Positions 27,867 to 36,657 of a DNA stretch of 64,000 bases are shown piece after piece. The notes below the pieces were generated by a model. The model worked only from the letters and a program-made list of their open reading frames with translations. It was not told the DNA's origin and ran no database searches. Every line of letters starts with the position of its first letter. Within the stretch, counting starts at the first letter, position 1. This DNA comes from an uncultured Pseudomonas sp. (GTDB lineage: Bacteria; Pseudomonadota; Gammaproteobacteria; Pseudomonadales; Pseudomonadaceae): positions 1 to 64,000 of the forward strand of contig NZ_CAMPHI010000009.1 in the NCBI RefSeq assembly GCF_946885955.1, given 5' to 3'. Made by a program: the position numbers and the translations under genes.

Positions 27867-28358
27867 CTAGAGCGTCAGGGGCAGGCGGCCGAGCAGGGCG
27901 CCGGGCAGCAGGGTCGAGCCGTGGTGGCGCTCGTGGTAGGTGCGGGTGGACAGGCTCAGCTCGCGTTCGCCGGTCAGCGCTTCGAGCTGGCTGCCGAGCA
28001 AGCTGTACAGGCTGTCGTCGAAACGCATGCTGGCCAGCGGTGCCTGGATGCGCCCGTCCTCGACCCAGAAGCAGGCGAAGCGGGTCATGCCGGTGATGCG
28101 TGCGGCCGGGCGGTCGGAATAATTGAGATACCAGAGGTTGCCGATATACAGGCCGCTGCCGAGGCGCGCGAGGACCTCGGCCTGGGCCAGCTCGCCGCCA
28201 GCCATGGCCAGCGACTCGGGGCTTTCCCAAGGGCCGGCACCGTTGGCCGGCAATCCGTATTCGGCGGCGCTGCGGGCGCTGACCAGGGTTTCCCCGGGCT
28301 GGCCGGCGCGGATCAGTTCGAGGTCGCGGCGCGGGTAGCCTTGGCTGGAGAAGGCCGG
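27867..28358 (-). pseudogene. C-terminal fragment of a TldD/PmbA-family protein
   Basis: An open stretch of 163 codons immediately follows a stop codon at 28359-28361 and has no start or ribosome site. It reads RDLELIRAGQPGETLVSARSAAEYGLPANGAG, then GLYIGNLWYLNYSDRPAARITGMTRFACFWVEDGRIQAPLASMRFDDSLYSLLG. This is the C-terminal domain of the modulator-of-gyrase (TldD/PmbA) metalloprotease family. The N-terminal two thirds are absent upstream, where sequence changes character. It is not expected to be active. Confidence 0.78.
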
Positions 28359-28575
28359 CTAGATGATTCTCAGATTTATTTATAGCCCCGACAGGCCGCT
28401 TCTGGCCGACTCCAGCCGGTTGCGACCGGCGAATCCCGGCCAAAAATAGTCCTTCCTGACTGGCCGCGATCACGCTGCGGCTGATAACGCGCCGGCACTC
28501 ATCCAGATGGTTATTAAGTCAGGACAATAATAAATATGCTCCGGATGGTGTTGCCATACGGAGCATTAGCGAACA

Positions 28576-28704
28576 TCAGGCATGTAGCAGCGTACCCAGT
28601 TCGCCCTTGCGCTCAAGACTCGCCAGATCGTCAAAGCCGCCGACATGCCTGTCGCCGATAAACATCTGTGAGACAGTTTTGCGCTGGGAGCGCAGCAGCA
28701 TTAC
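28576..28704 (-). pseudogene. C-terminal fragment of a GrxC-type glutaredoxin
   Basis: The minus strand reads RKTVSQMFIGDRHVGGFDDLASLERKGELGTLLHA, the second half of glutaredoxin 3. The family has a cis-Pro at TVPQ, here TVSQ, followed by FIGD and GGFDDL. The N-terminal half with the CPYC active site is missing, and the upstream frame is unrelated. This is the third truncated gene in 1.3 kb. Confidence 0.72.
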
Positions 28705-28928
28705 TGGGCGTGGCTGATCTGGCTGACATCGCGATGTATGTCGGCGCAAGTACGCGTGAATGGATGCGGCGTAACCTTGTATGAAGCCTGCGGCCTTAGC
28801 CGCAGAGTGCAGGTGCAAATGAAATGAAGCGGTCGCCCTCGATATTCGTTTGCGAGGACAACCGCAAAAACGTAAATAACTAAGCTACGGCCGATAACAC
28901 GCCTGGCTGTAACTACACCAAGCATGGG
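28705..28928. other. Unassigned stretch between the glutaredoxin fragment and the oxidoreductase
   Basis: About 220 bp of lower-GC sequence without a recognisable gene or terminator. With 28362-28575 it surrounds the glutaredoxin fragment; I see only non-coding or decayed sequence there. Confidence 0.3.
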
Positions 28929-29924
28929 TTACAGCAACTCGATAACCGTCTTGCCTTTGCCTTGACCTTGCGCGACCTGGCTAAACGCCTCGTTCACCTC
29001 ATGCAACGCAAAGTGGTGCTGATCGACTCTGATCTTTAGTTGCCCGGCGTCGGCCAGCGTGGCGGCTTCGCGCAGGATCTCACCATGGTGTTCGCGCCCT
29101 TTTCCGCTGAGCAATGGCGCCAGGGTAAATACGCCTGAGTAGGTGGCACTTTTAAACGACAGCGGCGCGAGGCTGTGCTGTCCCCAGCCCAGGCAGCTGA
29201 GCACATGCCCGGTATAGGCCTTCACCGACTTGAACGATGCATCCAGCGTGCTGCCGCCGACGGTGTCATAGACGATGTCGAAACCCTCACCTGCCGTATA
29301 GCGTTCGACATAGCTGTCCACGCTTTGCGCCTGATAATCGATAGCCGTCGCCCCCAACGAGCGAATGAAGTCGAGACTATCCGCCGAGCCGGTGGCGAAG
29401 ACTTCAGCACCGCGGGCCTTGGCCAGTTGCACGGCCACTTGGCCGACCCCGCCCGCGCCGCCATGAATCAACACGCGCTGGCCCGCGCGGACATGGGCAT
29501 GATCCTCCAGGCCTTCCCAGGCGGTGATAAACACCAGCGGCAATGCCGCCGCCTCGCGCATGCTCAGTGTCTGCGGCTTGGGCGCGATCAGCCGGGCGTC
29601 GACGGCAATGTATTCGGCCATGGCGCCCTGGGCGCCGCCGATCCCACCGGCCATGCCGAAGACCTCGTCACCCGGCGCGAAGCCTTCGACCGAGTCGTCC
29701 ACTTCGACGACCGTACCGGCCAGATCCAGGCCGAGCACGGCGGGCAGTTCCTGGCGGGCGTGGGCCGCCGCGCCAGCGGCAATCTTGGTGTCGAGTGGGT
29801 TGACCCCAGCGGCATGGACCTTGACCAACACTTGCCCCTTGCCGGGCGTGGGGCGGGCGATATGGCGCAAGGCGATCGGGGCCTGGGCGGACTCAGCAAT
29901 GGCTGCAAGCATGGTGTGTTTCAT
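28929..29924 (-). CDS. NADPH:quinone oxidoreductase / zinc-free MDR-family dehydrogenase
   Basis: The 331-residue medium-chain dehydrogenase/reductase has a GroES-like N-terminal domain (about 1-130; VKVHAAGVNPLDTKI, ELPAVLGLDLAGTVVEVG-like) and a Rossmann domain with VLIHGGAGGVGQVAVQLAKARGAEVFATGS near residue 150. The catalytic-zinc cysteine and the four structural-zinc cysteines are absent, so it belongs to the quinone-reductase/zeta-crystallin side of the family. The substrate is unknown. It is divergent from a LysR regulator with 107 bp between starts and is its likely target. Confidence 0.88.
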   Translation of the reverse strand: MKHTMLAAIAESAQAPIALRHIARPTPGKGQVLVKVHAAGVNPLDTKIAAGAAAHARQELPAVLGLDLAGTVVEVDDSVEGFAPGDEVFGMAGGIGGAQGAMAEYIAVDARLIAPKPQTLSMREAAALPLVFITAWEGLEDHAHVRAGQRVLIHGGAGGVGQVAVQLAKARGAEVFATGSADSLDFIRSLGATAIDYQAQSVDSYVERYTAGEGFDIVYDTVGGSTLDASFKSVKAYTGHVLSCLGWGQHSLAPLSFKSATYSGVFTLAPLLSGKGREHHGEILREAATLADAGQLKIRVDQHHFALHEVNEAFSQVAQGQGKGKTVIELL

Positions 29925-30031
29925 GGCGGAAACCTCTGATTGGGTGGACGCTTTTAGGTTGCCGCACCATTAGCATTCCGATAAGAAGCTAAATTTGCAT
30001 ATTACTTATTCCCCAAGAAGGCCGAATCCCA

Positions 30032-30910
30032 ATGGATCTGTTCGACAGCATGCGCACCTTTGTACGCGTGGTAGAGCGCGGTTCGTTTTCCGCAGTGGCT
30101 CGCGAGCTGAACGTGGGGCAGCCGGCCGTGAGTAAGCAGATACGCGCGCTGGAGCAACATCTTGGCGGGCCGCTATTTGCCCGCAGTACCCGGCAGCTGG
30201 CCCTGACCGACCAGGGGCAAGGGTTCTACAGCCACTGCCAGGAGATTCTCGGCAGCCTCGAGGTCGCCACGCGCAGCTTCGCCAGTGGCCAGGAGCAGAT
30301 TGCCGGCCCACTGCGAGTCGCCGCCCCCGTCAGCTACGGCAGGCTGTGTATTGCGCCTCTGATTGGGGTTTTTCTGCAGCGCTACCCGGATGTGCGGATT
30401 GACCTGCGGCTGAGCGATCACAACGAAGACCTGCTCAAGGAAAATATCGACCTGGCCATCCGTATCGGCGTGGTGAAGAACGAGGGGCTGGTGGCCGTGC
30501 CTCTCGGCACCAGCACACGGAGGGTCTATGCCGCACCCGAGTATCTGCAGCGTCATGGTAGGCCAGGCGAACCCGGCGACCTTACAGGCCACAACTGCAT
30601 CGGTTTCACCTTGCTCGAGCACTACGACATCTGGCAGTTCAAGCGCGATGCGGAAACGCGCGATATTTCCATCAAAGGCAACGTCACCAGCAACAGCAGC
30701 GAGGCCATCCGGGAAATGGTCCTCTCCGGCCTGGGCATTTCACTGTCCCCAGAATGGCTTTTCGCAGCCGATGTCGAACAGGGCAAGGTTTCCAGTGTGC
30801 TCGACGACTACCAGGCTACTGCGCTGCCGGTGAGCGCAGTGCTCAGTCGTGAGCGGCGACGTTCTGCGCGGACGATGGCTCTGGTCGACTTTCTACGACA
30901 GCACCTATGA
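30032..30910 (+). CDS. LysR-family transcriptional regulator
   Basis: The 292-residue protein has an N-terminal winged HTH (about 1-60; MDLFDSMRTFVRVVERGSFSAVARELNVGQPAVSKQIRALEQHLGGPLFARSTRQLALTDQG) and a periplasmic-binding-protein-like effector domain (about 90-290). The wording places it in the large CrgA/DsdC-like group of oxidoreductase-linked LysRs. It is divergent from the quinone oxidoreductase gene, which it probably regulates. Confidence 0.93.
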   Translation: MDLFDSMRTFVRVVERGSFSAVARELNVGQPAVSKQIRALEQHLGGPLFARSTRQLALTDQGQGFYSHCQEILGSLEVATRSFASGQEQIAGPLRVAAPVSYGRLCIAPLIGVFLQRYPDVRIDLRLSDHNEDLLKENIDLAIRIGVVKNEGLVAVPLGTSTRRVYAAPEYLQRHGRPGEPGDLTGHNCIGFTLLEHYDIWQFKRDAETRDISIKGNVTSNSSEAIREMVLSGLGISLSPEWLFAADVEQGKVSSVLDDYQATALPVSAVLSRERRRSARTMALVDFLRQHL

Positions 30911-31190
30911 GTTTCGCTGATTGGGTTCAACCAGGGACCGGTAGCTGAGCGCGGGCACATGCCCCCCTCAGCCTGCCGCAGCAAGGCAAGGGCCTTACAA
31001 AAAACTGCGCAAACAAACACTGGATCCTCGGCCCAGAACTGGCGAAAGACGCCGGGACGGGCATGGTGATTGCGCACTGTCTGCCAAACAGTTATTCAAG
31101 ACTTTGCGAAACCAGTAGCATCCGCGTCTGCGCGGCAGCGCCAGGCAGCAGGACTCGTGGCGTGCCTTCAATGGAAATGGACAGGATCAA

Positions 31191-32873
31191 GTGAATTTCA
31201 GAAGCATCAAAGCCCGCATCCTTGCGCTCGGTGTCACTCTGCTCGTGATGGGAATTCTGGTGCGCAATTTTATCGCGCTGCCGTTGTTTCAGGAGCACGT
31301 GCAAGAGCTGGCCAGCAGTCAGCAGATGTCCATCGCGACCTACGTCGCACGCGACATCGACCAGAGCATCGCCTCGCGTCTGGCCTTGATCGCGCGGTTC
31401 GCCGGCGAGTTGCCGGCGGCCTTGGTCGGGCAACCGCAGCAGTTGCAAAGCTGGATCGAAGTGCGGCAGCACGCCAATCTGCTGTTCGGCGGCGGCCTGC
31501 TGGCGATACGGCCGGACGACACTGGTCTGCTCGCGGAAAGCTCGGGCGCTGCCGTTCGGTGGCCAGCCGAGGTGGCGGCAAGCGATTGGTTCCGCGCCGC
31601 CTTGCGTACCGATACAGCGGTCATCGGCAGGCCGTCCGGCGAATACCTGCATGGCGACCCCGCGCTGGTGTTCGCCGCGCCGGTGCGCGATGGCGCCGGC
31701 GAAGTCGTAGCGGTACTGGCCGGGGTGACGCGGCTGCATGCGCCGGGCTTTCTCGGCCCTTTGCAACAAACGCAACCGGGAGCAACCGGCGACTTTCTGC
31801 TGATTTCGCCGGCCGAGCGTCTGCTTGTCGCCTCGAGCGACGCGGCGATGGCCCTGCAGCCGATGCCGCCGACCGGAACCGATCTGCTGCTCGATCGCGC
31901 AATAGCCGGGTATCGCGGTAGCGGCGTCGCGGTGAACGCCAAGGGTGTGGAGGAGCTCTCCTCGATTGTCGCCGTACCCAGCGCCAACTGGTTTCTGGTT
32001 GCGCGCATCTCGACCGCGGAGGCATTCCGTCCGGTCGAGGCGGTGCGCCATTTCATGTTCAAGGCCGGCGGGGCCTTTCTGCTGGCGCTGGTCGCGATAC
32101 TGCTGGTGGTGCTGCCGCGCATCCTGCGCCCGCTCACCGATGCCGCCCATGCCATACGCGACATGGCGGATGGCAAAAGCAAGCTGGCGGCGCTGCCGAT
32201 CGCCAACGTGGACGAGGTCGGCGAGCTGGTCAAAGGCTTCAATTTTCTGGTCGCCAGGTTGCACAAGGAAGAAGCGGCGCGCGCCGCCAGCGAGGCCCGA
32301 TTGAAGTTCCTCGCGCATCACGACTCGCTGACCGGCTTGTATAACCGGGCCATGCTGGAAGACCGCCTGGAGCATGCACTGGCTCGGGCCGAGCGGGACG
32401 GGTCGCAGATTGCACTGCTGTTTTGCGACCTGGATGGCTTCAAGGCGATCAACGATCAGCATGGCCACCATGCCGGCGATGCGGTGCTGCGCCAGGTCGC
32501 CCGCCGCTTGCGCGAAGGGCGTCGCCAAGTGGATACGGTGGCGCGCTTGGGCGGCGACGAATTCGTCATCCTGCTGACCGGGCTCAGCGATGTACGCACC
32601 ACGGCGAATGTCGTTGCCCAGCAATGCCTGACGGCAGTGAGCAAGCCGTTCGAATTCGCGGGGAAAAAGCTCGAACTGGGCATGTCGATCGGCATCGCCG
32701 CACATACCGGGCAGGCGATCACCGCCTCCTACCTGATCGCACAAGCCGATATCGCGATGTATCAGGCCAAGCATCAGGGCAAGGGCAATATTTTCTTTAT
32801 GGAGAAGCTCGGCGCAGTCGATCCGAGCGCAAGCACCATGGCGATACAGCCTGAGCAATTGGGCCCGAAATAA
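31191..32873 (+). CDS. Membrane diguanylate cyclase with periplasmic sensor domain, HAMP and GGDEF
   Basis: Makes cyclic di-GMP from two GTP. The 560-residue protein has a first membrane helix (about 10-30), a periplasmic Cache-like sensor (about 35-290), a second helix (about 290-315), HAMP (about 315-370; RPLTDAAHAIRDMADGK) and a GGDEF domain (about 385-545). The active site GGDEF is at 454-458. Five residues before it lies RQVD, an intact RxxD inhibitory site, so product inhibition is expected. No EAL domain follows. The start is a GTG. It stands alone and its signal is unknown. Confidence 0.93.
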   Translation: MNFRSIKARILALGVTLLVMGILVRNFIALPLFQEHVQELASSQQMSIATYVARDIDQSIASRLALIARFAGELPAALVGQPQQLQSWIEVRQHANLLFGGGLLAIRPDDTGLLAESSGAAVRWPAEVAASDWFRAALRTDTAVIGRPSGEYLHGDPALVFAAPVRDGAGEVVAVLAGVTRLHAPGFLGPLQQTQPGATGDFLLISPAERLLVASSDAAMALQPMPPTGTDLLLDRAIAGYRGSGVAVNAKGVEELSSIVAVPSANWFLVARISTAEAFRPVEAVRHFMFKAGGAFLLALVAILLVVLPRILRPLTDAAHAIRDMADGKSKLAALPIANVDEVGELVKGFNFLVARLHKEEAARAASEARLKFLAHHDSLTGLYNRAMLEDRLEHALARAERDGSQIALLFCDLDGFKAINDQHGHHAGDAVLRQVARRLREGRRQVDTVARLGGDEFVILLTGLSDVRTTANVVAQQCLTAVSKPFEFAGKKLELGMSIGIAAHTGQAITASYLIAQADIAMYQAKHQGKGNIFFMEKLGAVDPSASTMAIQPEQLGPK

Positions 32874-32957
32874 ACCGCCGGAGGGTACGCAGGGCTAATA
32901 CGAGCCGCCAGACTGCGTAAAATTAAAGAGATATTAAATTCATAAGCTTAGAAATAG

Positions 32958-32982
32958 AAACGCCGGCATATAGCCGGCGTTT
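32958..32982. terminator. Bidirectional terminator between the diguanylate cyclase and TRAP binding-protein genes
   Basis: AAACGCCGGC, loop ATATA, then GCCGGCGTTT: a perfect 10-bp stem with A-rich and T-rich flanks. It lies between convergent genes and can serve both strands. Confidence 0.85.
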
Positions 32983-33000
32983 CCATTAGCCCGAAATGAA

Positions 33001-34101
33001 TCAGCCGCGGATATTGTAGATATCCTTTTCATTCATTTCCGCATACTTGAACATGCGCTGCAGGTAGGACTTCTGCTGCTCCCAGACCTTGCTCGCGACC
33101 GGGTCGGCGGCGGCGCTGGCGTCGACCACTTCCGCGGCGACCACCTTGAGCTTGGCCAGTACTTCGTCGGGCAGACGACGGACTTCGACACCCTCGCTGA
33201 CCAGCTGCTCCATGGCCTCCATATTGCGCGAGTTGTAGTCGTCGAGCATGTCACCGTTGACGTCGCGGGCAGCGGCGCGAACGATGGCTTGCAGGTCGGC
33301 AGGCAGGGTTTCCCAGGCCTTGATGTTGATGTCCAGTTCGAAGGTTACGTTCGGCTCCTGCCAGCCCGGGGTGTAGTAGTACTTGGCCGCTTTGTGCAGG
33401 CCGAGGGCCTGGTCATTGTATGGGCCGATCCACTCGGTGGCATCGATTGCGCCGGTTTGCAGCGCGGTGAAGATCTCGCCCGCCGGCATGTTGACCACGG
33501 TGCCGCCCATCTTGGTCAGCACTTCACCGCCGAGGCCCGGGGTACGCATTTTCAGCCCCTGGAAATCCTCGACGCTGTTGATTTCCTTGTTGAACCAACC
33601 GGCCGTTTGTACGCCGGTGGCGCCACAAGCCATCGGCAGCACACCGAACGGTTTGTAGACTTCCTCCCACAGCTGCATACCGCCGCCACGGTGCAGCCAG
33701 GCGTTCATTTCCTGGGCATTGGGACCGAATGGCGAGGCGCAGAAGAACTGCGCGGCGGGCACTTTGCCTTTCCAGTAGTAGGGCGCGCCATGGCCCATTT
33801 CAGCAGTACCACGCGATACGGCGTCGAACACTTCAAGGGCGGGAACCAGTTCGCCGGCGGCGTAAACCTTGACCTTGAGGCGACCGTTGCTCATGGACTC
33901 GACCAACTTGGCGAAGCGTTCAGCGCCAACACCGACACCCGGAAAATTTTTCGGCCAGGAGGTAACCATTTTCCAGTTGAAGGTTTCACCACCCGCACCC
34001 TCTTGGGGTTTGGCAGTGGTTTCAGCCTTTTCTTTGCAAGCGGCCAAGGCCGTGGCTGCAAGGCCTACGCCCGCTGCTGCGAGAATCTGACGACGTTTCA
34101 T
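33001..34101 (-). CDS. TRAP transporter substrate-binding protein (DctP/TakP-like)
   Basis: Periplasmic receptor for a carboxylate, probably a 2-oxo acid in the TakP manner. The 366-residue protein begins MKRRQILAAAGVGLAATALAAC, which combines a short twin-arginine-like start with a lipobox-like LAAC. A TRAP receptor follows: NWKMVTSWPKNFPGVGVGAERFAKLVE, the ligand-contact region MRTPGLGGEVLTKMGGTVVNMPAGEIFTALQTGAIDATEWIGP. The ATG at 34101 was chosen for the signal and its AAGGAA ribosome site. The genes for the two membrane subunits are divergent, starting at 34290. Confidence 0.93.
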   Translation of the reverse strand: MKRRQILAAAGVGLAATALAACKEKAETTAKPQEGAGGETFNWKMVTSWPKNFPGVGVGAERFAKLVESMSNGRLKVKVYAAGELVPALEVFDAVSRGTAEMGHGAPYYWKGKVPAAQFFCASPFGPNAQEMNAWLHRGGGMQLWEEVYKPFGVLPMACGATGVQTAGWFNKEINSVEDFQGLKMRTPGLGGEVLTKMGGTVVNMPAGEIFTALQTGAIDATEWIGPYNDQALGLHKAAKYYYTPGWQEPNVTFELDINIKAWETLPADLQAIVRAAARDVNGDMLDDYNSRNMEAMEQLVSEGVEVRRLPDEVLAKLKVVAAEVVDASAAADPVASKVWEQQKSYLQRMFKYAEMNEKDIYNIRG

Positions 34102-34112
34102 GTAATCGTTCC

Positions 34113-34123
34113 TTGTTGTTGTT
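34113..34123 (-). promoter_or_regulatory. Possible Hfq/Crc (CA-motif) target in the TRAP binding-protein leader
   Basis: The minus-strand leader reads AACAACAACAAGGAA, so an AAnAAnAA motif overlaps the ribosome site. In Pseudomonas such motifs let Hfq-Crc repress translation of uptake genes when preferred carbon sources are present. The call is by sequence pattern only. Confidence 0.6.
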
Positions 34124-34289
34124 AAGGGGCAGAGCACTGGGATCGCCAGCAATCAGCTATTACTGACTATCATAGGCACCAGGCTCGCTCAAGCGTAGCG
34201 ACTACGTACGTAGTATTGCGCGTTGCGGTGCCATCTTTCCGCCACCTAGAATCCCAGGCCTTCTTGGCTCATAAAAACAAGGATCTGCC

Positions 34290-34835
34290 ATGACGACTAC
34301 AGCCCCTCCCTTGCTGGGCCTTGCTCGCCTCATTGATTCGATAAATTCGGGGCTGGGTAAAGCCTGCTCCTGGATGACCCTCTTCCTCGTGCTCGGCACC
34401 TCGATCGTGGTGGTGCTGCGCTACGGTTTCGGCATCGGCGCCACCGCCCTGCAGGAAGCCGTGCTCTACGCCCACGCCCTGGTCTTCATGGGTGCGTCGG
34501 CCTGGGTCCTGCAGCGCAACGGCCATGTGCGCGTGGACATCTTCTATCAGAAATTCAGCGGTCGCCGACAAGCACTGGTGGACAGCGCCGGTACGCTGTT
34601 CCTGCTGTTGCCGGTATGCCTGTTCCTTGGCTGGGCGAGCTGGGATTACGTCAGCAACTCCTGGGCGACGCTCGAAGGTTCGAGCGAGTCGGGCGGCCTG
34701 AAGTTCGTTTATCTGCAGAAGAGCATCATCCTGATACTGGTGACCAGCCTGATCCTGCAAGGGATCGCCAACCTGATCACATCGATTTACGTGGCCACCG
34801 GCCGTCTGCCTGCGCCGGAGGTGAAGCATGGCTGA
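34290..34835 (+). CDS. TRAP transporter small membrane subunit (DctQ-like)
   Basis: The 181-residue protein has four predicted helices (about 25-45, 55-75, 100-120, 145-165) and DctQ wording in VVVLRYGFGIGATALQEAVLYAHALVFMGASAWVLQRNGHVRVDIFYQKFSGRRQALVD. It pairs with the large subunit to form the sodium-driven membrane unit. Its stop overlaps the next start by 8 nt, indicating translational coupling. The binding-protein gene is divergent, with 188 bp between starts. Confidence 0.93.
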   Translation: MTTTAPPLLGLARLIDSINSGLGKACSWMTLFLVLGTSIVVVLRYGFGIGATALQEAVLYAHALVFMGASAWVLQRNGHVRVDIFYQKFSGRRQALVDSAGTLFLLLPVCLFLGWASWDYVSNSWATLEGSSESGGLKFVYLQKSIILILVTSLILQGIANLITSIYVATGRLPAPEVKHG

Positions 34836-36204
34836 GTTAATGGCGATTCTGCTGTTCGTCTGCATTTGCGGGGCTTTGATGGCCGGCTATCCGGTCGCCT
34901 TCACCCTTGGCGGCGTGTCGCTGCTGTTCGCCGGCCTCGGTATCCTCACCGGCACCTTCGATGCCGGCTACCTCGGCGCCCTGCCCAACCGCCTGTTCGG
35001 CATCATGAATAACCAGACCATGCTGGCGGTGCCGCTGTTCGTGTTCATGGGCGTGATGCTGGAGAAATCACGGGTCGCCGAAGACCTGCTCGAATCCATG
35101 TCGCGCCTGTTCGGCACCCTTCGCGGTGGCCTGGCCATCTCCGTGTGCGTGGTCGGCGCCCTGCTCGCCGCCTCGACCGGCATCGTCGGCGCCACCGTGG
35201 TGACCATGGGTCTGATGGCGCTGCCGACCATGTTGCGGCGTGGCTACGACCCGGCGATTTCCACCGGCACCCTGGCCGCGACCGGCACCTTGGGGCAAAT
35301 CATTCCGCCGTCGATCGTACTGGTGCTGCTGGGTGACGTGATGTCCAGCGCCTACTCCCAGGCCCAGCTGAAGATGGGCATCTTCTCGCCGAAGACCGTC
35401 TCGGTCGGCGACCTGTTCGTCGGCGCGCTGCTACCGGGCCTGCTGCTGGTCAGCCTGTACATCCTCTATATCATCGGCGTGGCGATCTTCCAGCCGAAGA
35501 AGTTGCCGGCCTTGCCGCAAGACGAACTCGGTCCCATCGAGTGGGGCAAGTTGATCAACGCGCTGGTGCCGCCGCTGATGCTGATCGGCGCCGTACTCGG
35601 CTCGATTCTCGCGGGCTACGCCACGCCGACCGAAGCCGCGGCGTTGGGTGCGACAGGCGCCATGCTGCTGGCTCTGTACAAGCGCAAACTGAACTTTGGC
35701 CAACTGCGCGAAGTGGCGTACGGCACCACTGAAATCAGCGCCATGGTGTTTATGATCCTGATTGGCGCCTCGCTGTTTTCCCTGGTCTTCCGCGGCCTCG
35801 GCGGCGAGGTGATGATCGAGGACATCTTCGCCCAGTTGCCCGGCGGCGTGCTCGGCGCGTTCTTCCTGGTGATGGTGGTGATCTTCCTGCTCGGCTTCAT
35901 TCTCGACTTCATCGAGATCACCTTCGTGGTGGTGCCGATCGTCGGGCCGGTATTGCTGGCCATGGGCCTGGACCCGATCTGGCTCGGGGTGATGATCGCG
36001 CTGAACCTGCAGACGTCCTTCCTCACTCCGCCGTTCGGCTTCGCCCTGTTCTACCTGCGCGGCGTGACGCCGGCGTCGGTCCCCACCAGCACCATCTATC
36101 GCGGTGTGGTGCCGTTTATCCTGATCCAGCTGGCCCTGCTGATTATCGCCTACGTGTTCCCGGGGCTGATCACCTGGCTGCCTGAGCAGGTGTACGGCAA
36201 CTAA
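34828..36204 (+). CDS. TRAP transporter large membrane subunit (DctM-like)
   Basis: The 458-residue, roughly 12-helix protein carries the substrate and sodium path. Family wording includes LFGIMNNQTMLAVPLFVFMGVMLEKSRVAEDLLESM, ASTGIVGATVVTMGLMALPTMLRRGYDPAISTGTLAATGTLGQIIPPSIVLVLLG and the C-terminal LNLQTSFLTPPFGFALFYLRGV. Length is slightly above the usual ~430. A GC-rich stem (36215-36238) follows the stop, without a U-run. Confidence 0.95.
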   Translation: MAELMAILLFVCICGALMAGYPVAFTLGGVSLLFAGLGILTGTFDAGYLGALPNRLFGIMNNQTMLAVPLFVFMGVMLEKSRVAEDLLESMSRLFGTLRGGLAISVCVVGALLAASTGIVGATVVTMGLMALPTMLRRGYDPAISTGTLAATGTLGQIIPPSIVLVLLGDVMSSAYSQAQLKMGIFSPKTVSVGDLFVGALLPGLLLVSLYILYIIGVAIFQPKKLPALPQDELGPIEWGKLINALVPPLMLIGAVLGSILAGYATPTEAAALGATGAMLLALYKRKLNFGQLREVAYGTTEISAMVFMILIGASLFSLVFRGLGGEVMIEDIFAQLPGGVLGAFFLVMVVIFLLGFILDFIEITFVVVPIVGPVLLAMGLDPIWLGVMIALNLQTSFLTPPFGFALFYLRGVTPASVPTSTIYRGVVPFILIQLALLIIAYVFPGLITWLPEQVYGN

Positions 36205-36657
36205 GGTCCATAACCCCCGCGCGCGGTCGCTCGCGGGGCAACCCAACAGAGTCTTCGTCACGTCGTGCCAGTCACGACCGGCGAAGCCTTGCCCGAAAAT
36301 CCTCCCGTGGGTGCGTCGGGCTGGCTGTAAAGCGCGTCGTGGTCAGCCGATCACGTGGCGCCATGTGCGATGCGTCGCCGCCCTTTGCAAGGCGGCCATA
36401 ACAACAACGATCCATAAGCTGTCGAGGTCTACCATGTCGCTCACGCTTACCGTCCTGCTTCGCAGCATTGCGTCCAATCTGCCGGTCGCGGCCCCGCACC
36501 GAAGCCCGCCTCCCTAGTTCATCGCTCGCTCCGCCGTCTTTTTCAATTGCCTGGCGCCGCTTCGGCTGTCGCCGGGGCAGCGTGAGTGCGCTCAAGAATT
36601 CGGCACGTACCTATCCGCGCCGATGCAACACCCATAAAAACACTGGAGAAAACCACA
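36205..36657. other. Intergenic region upstream of the OprD-type porin
   Basis: About 450 bp. It holds a possible stem-loop after dctM (CCCCGCG...CGCGGGG, 36215-36238) and AACAACAACG near 36400, an Hfq/Crc-like pattern far from the start codon. Open frames here have no ribosome site or recognisable motif. The porin promoter is presumably in the second half. Confidence 0.4.
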
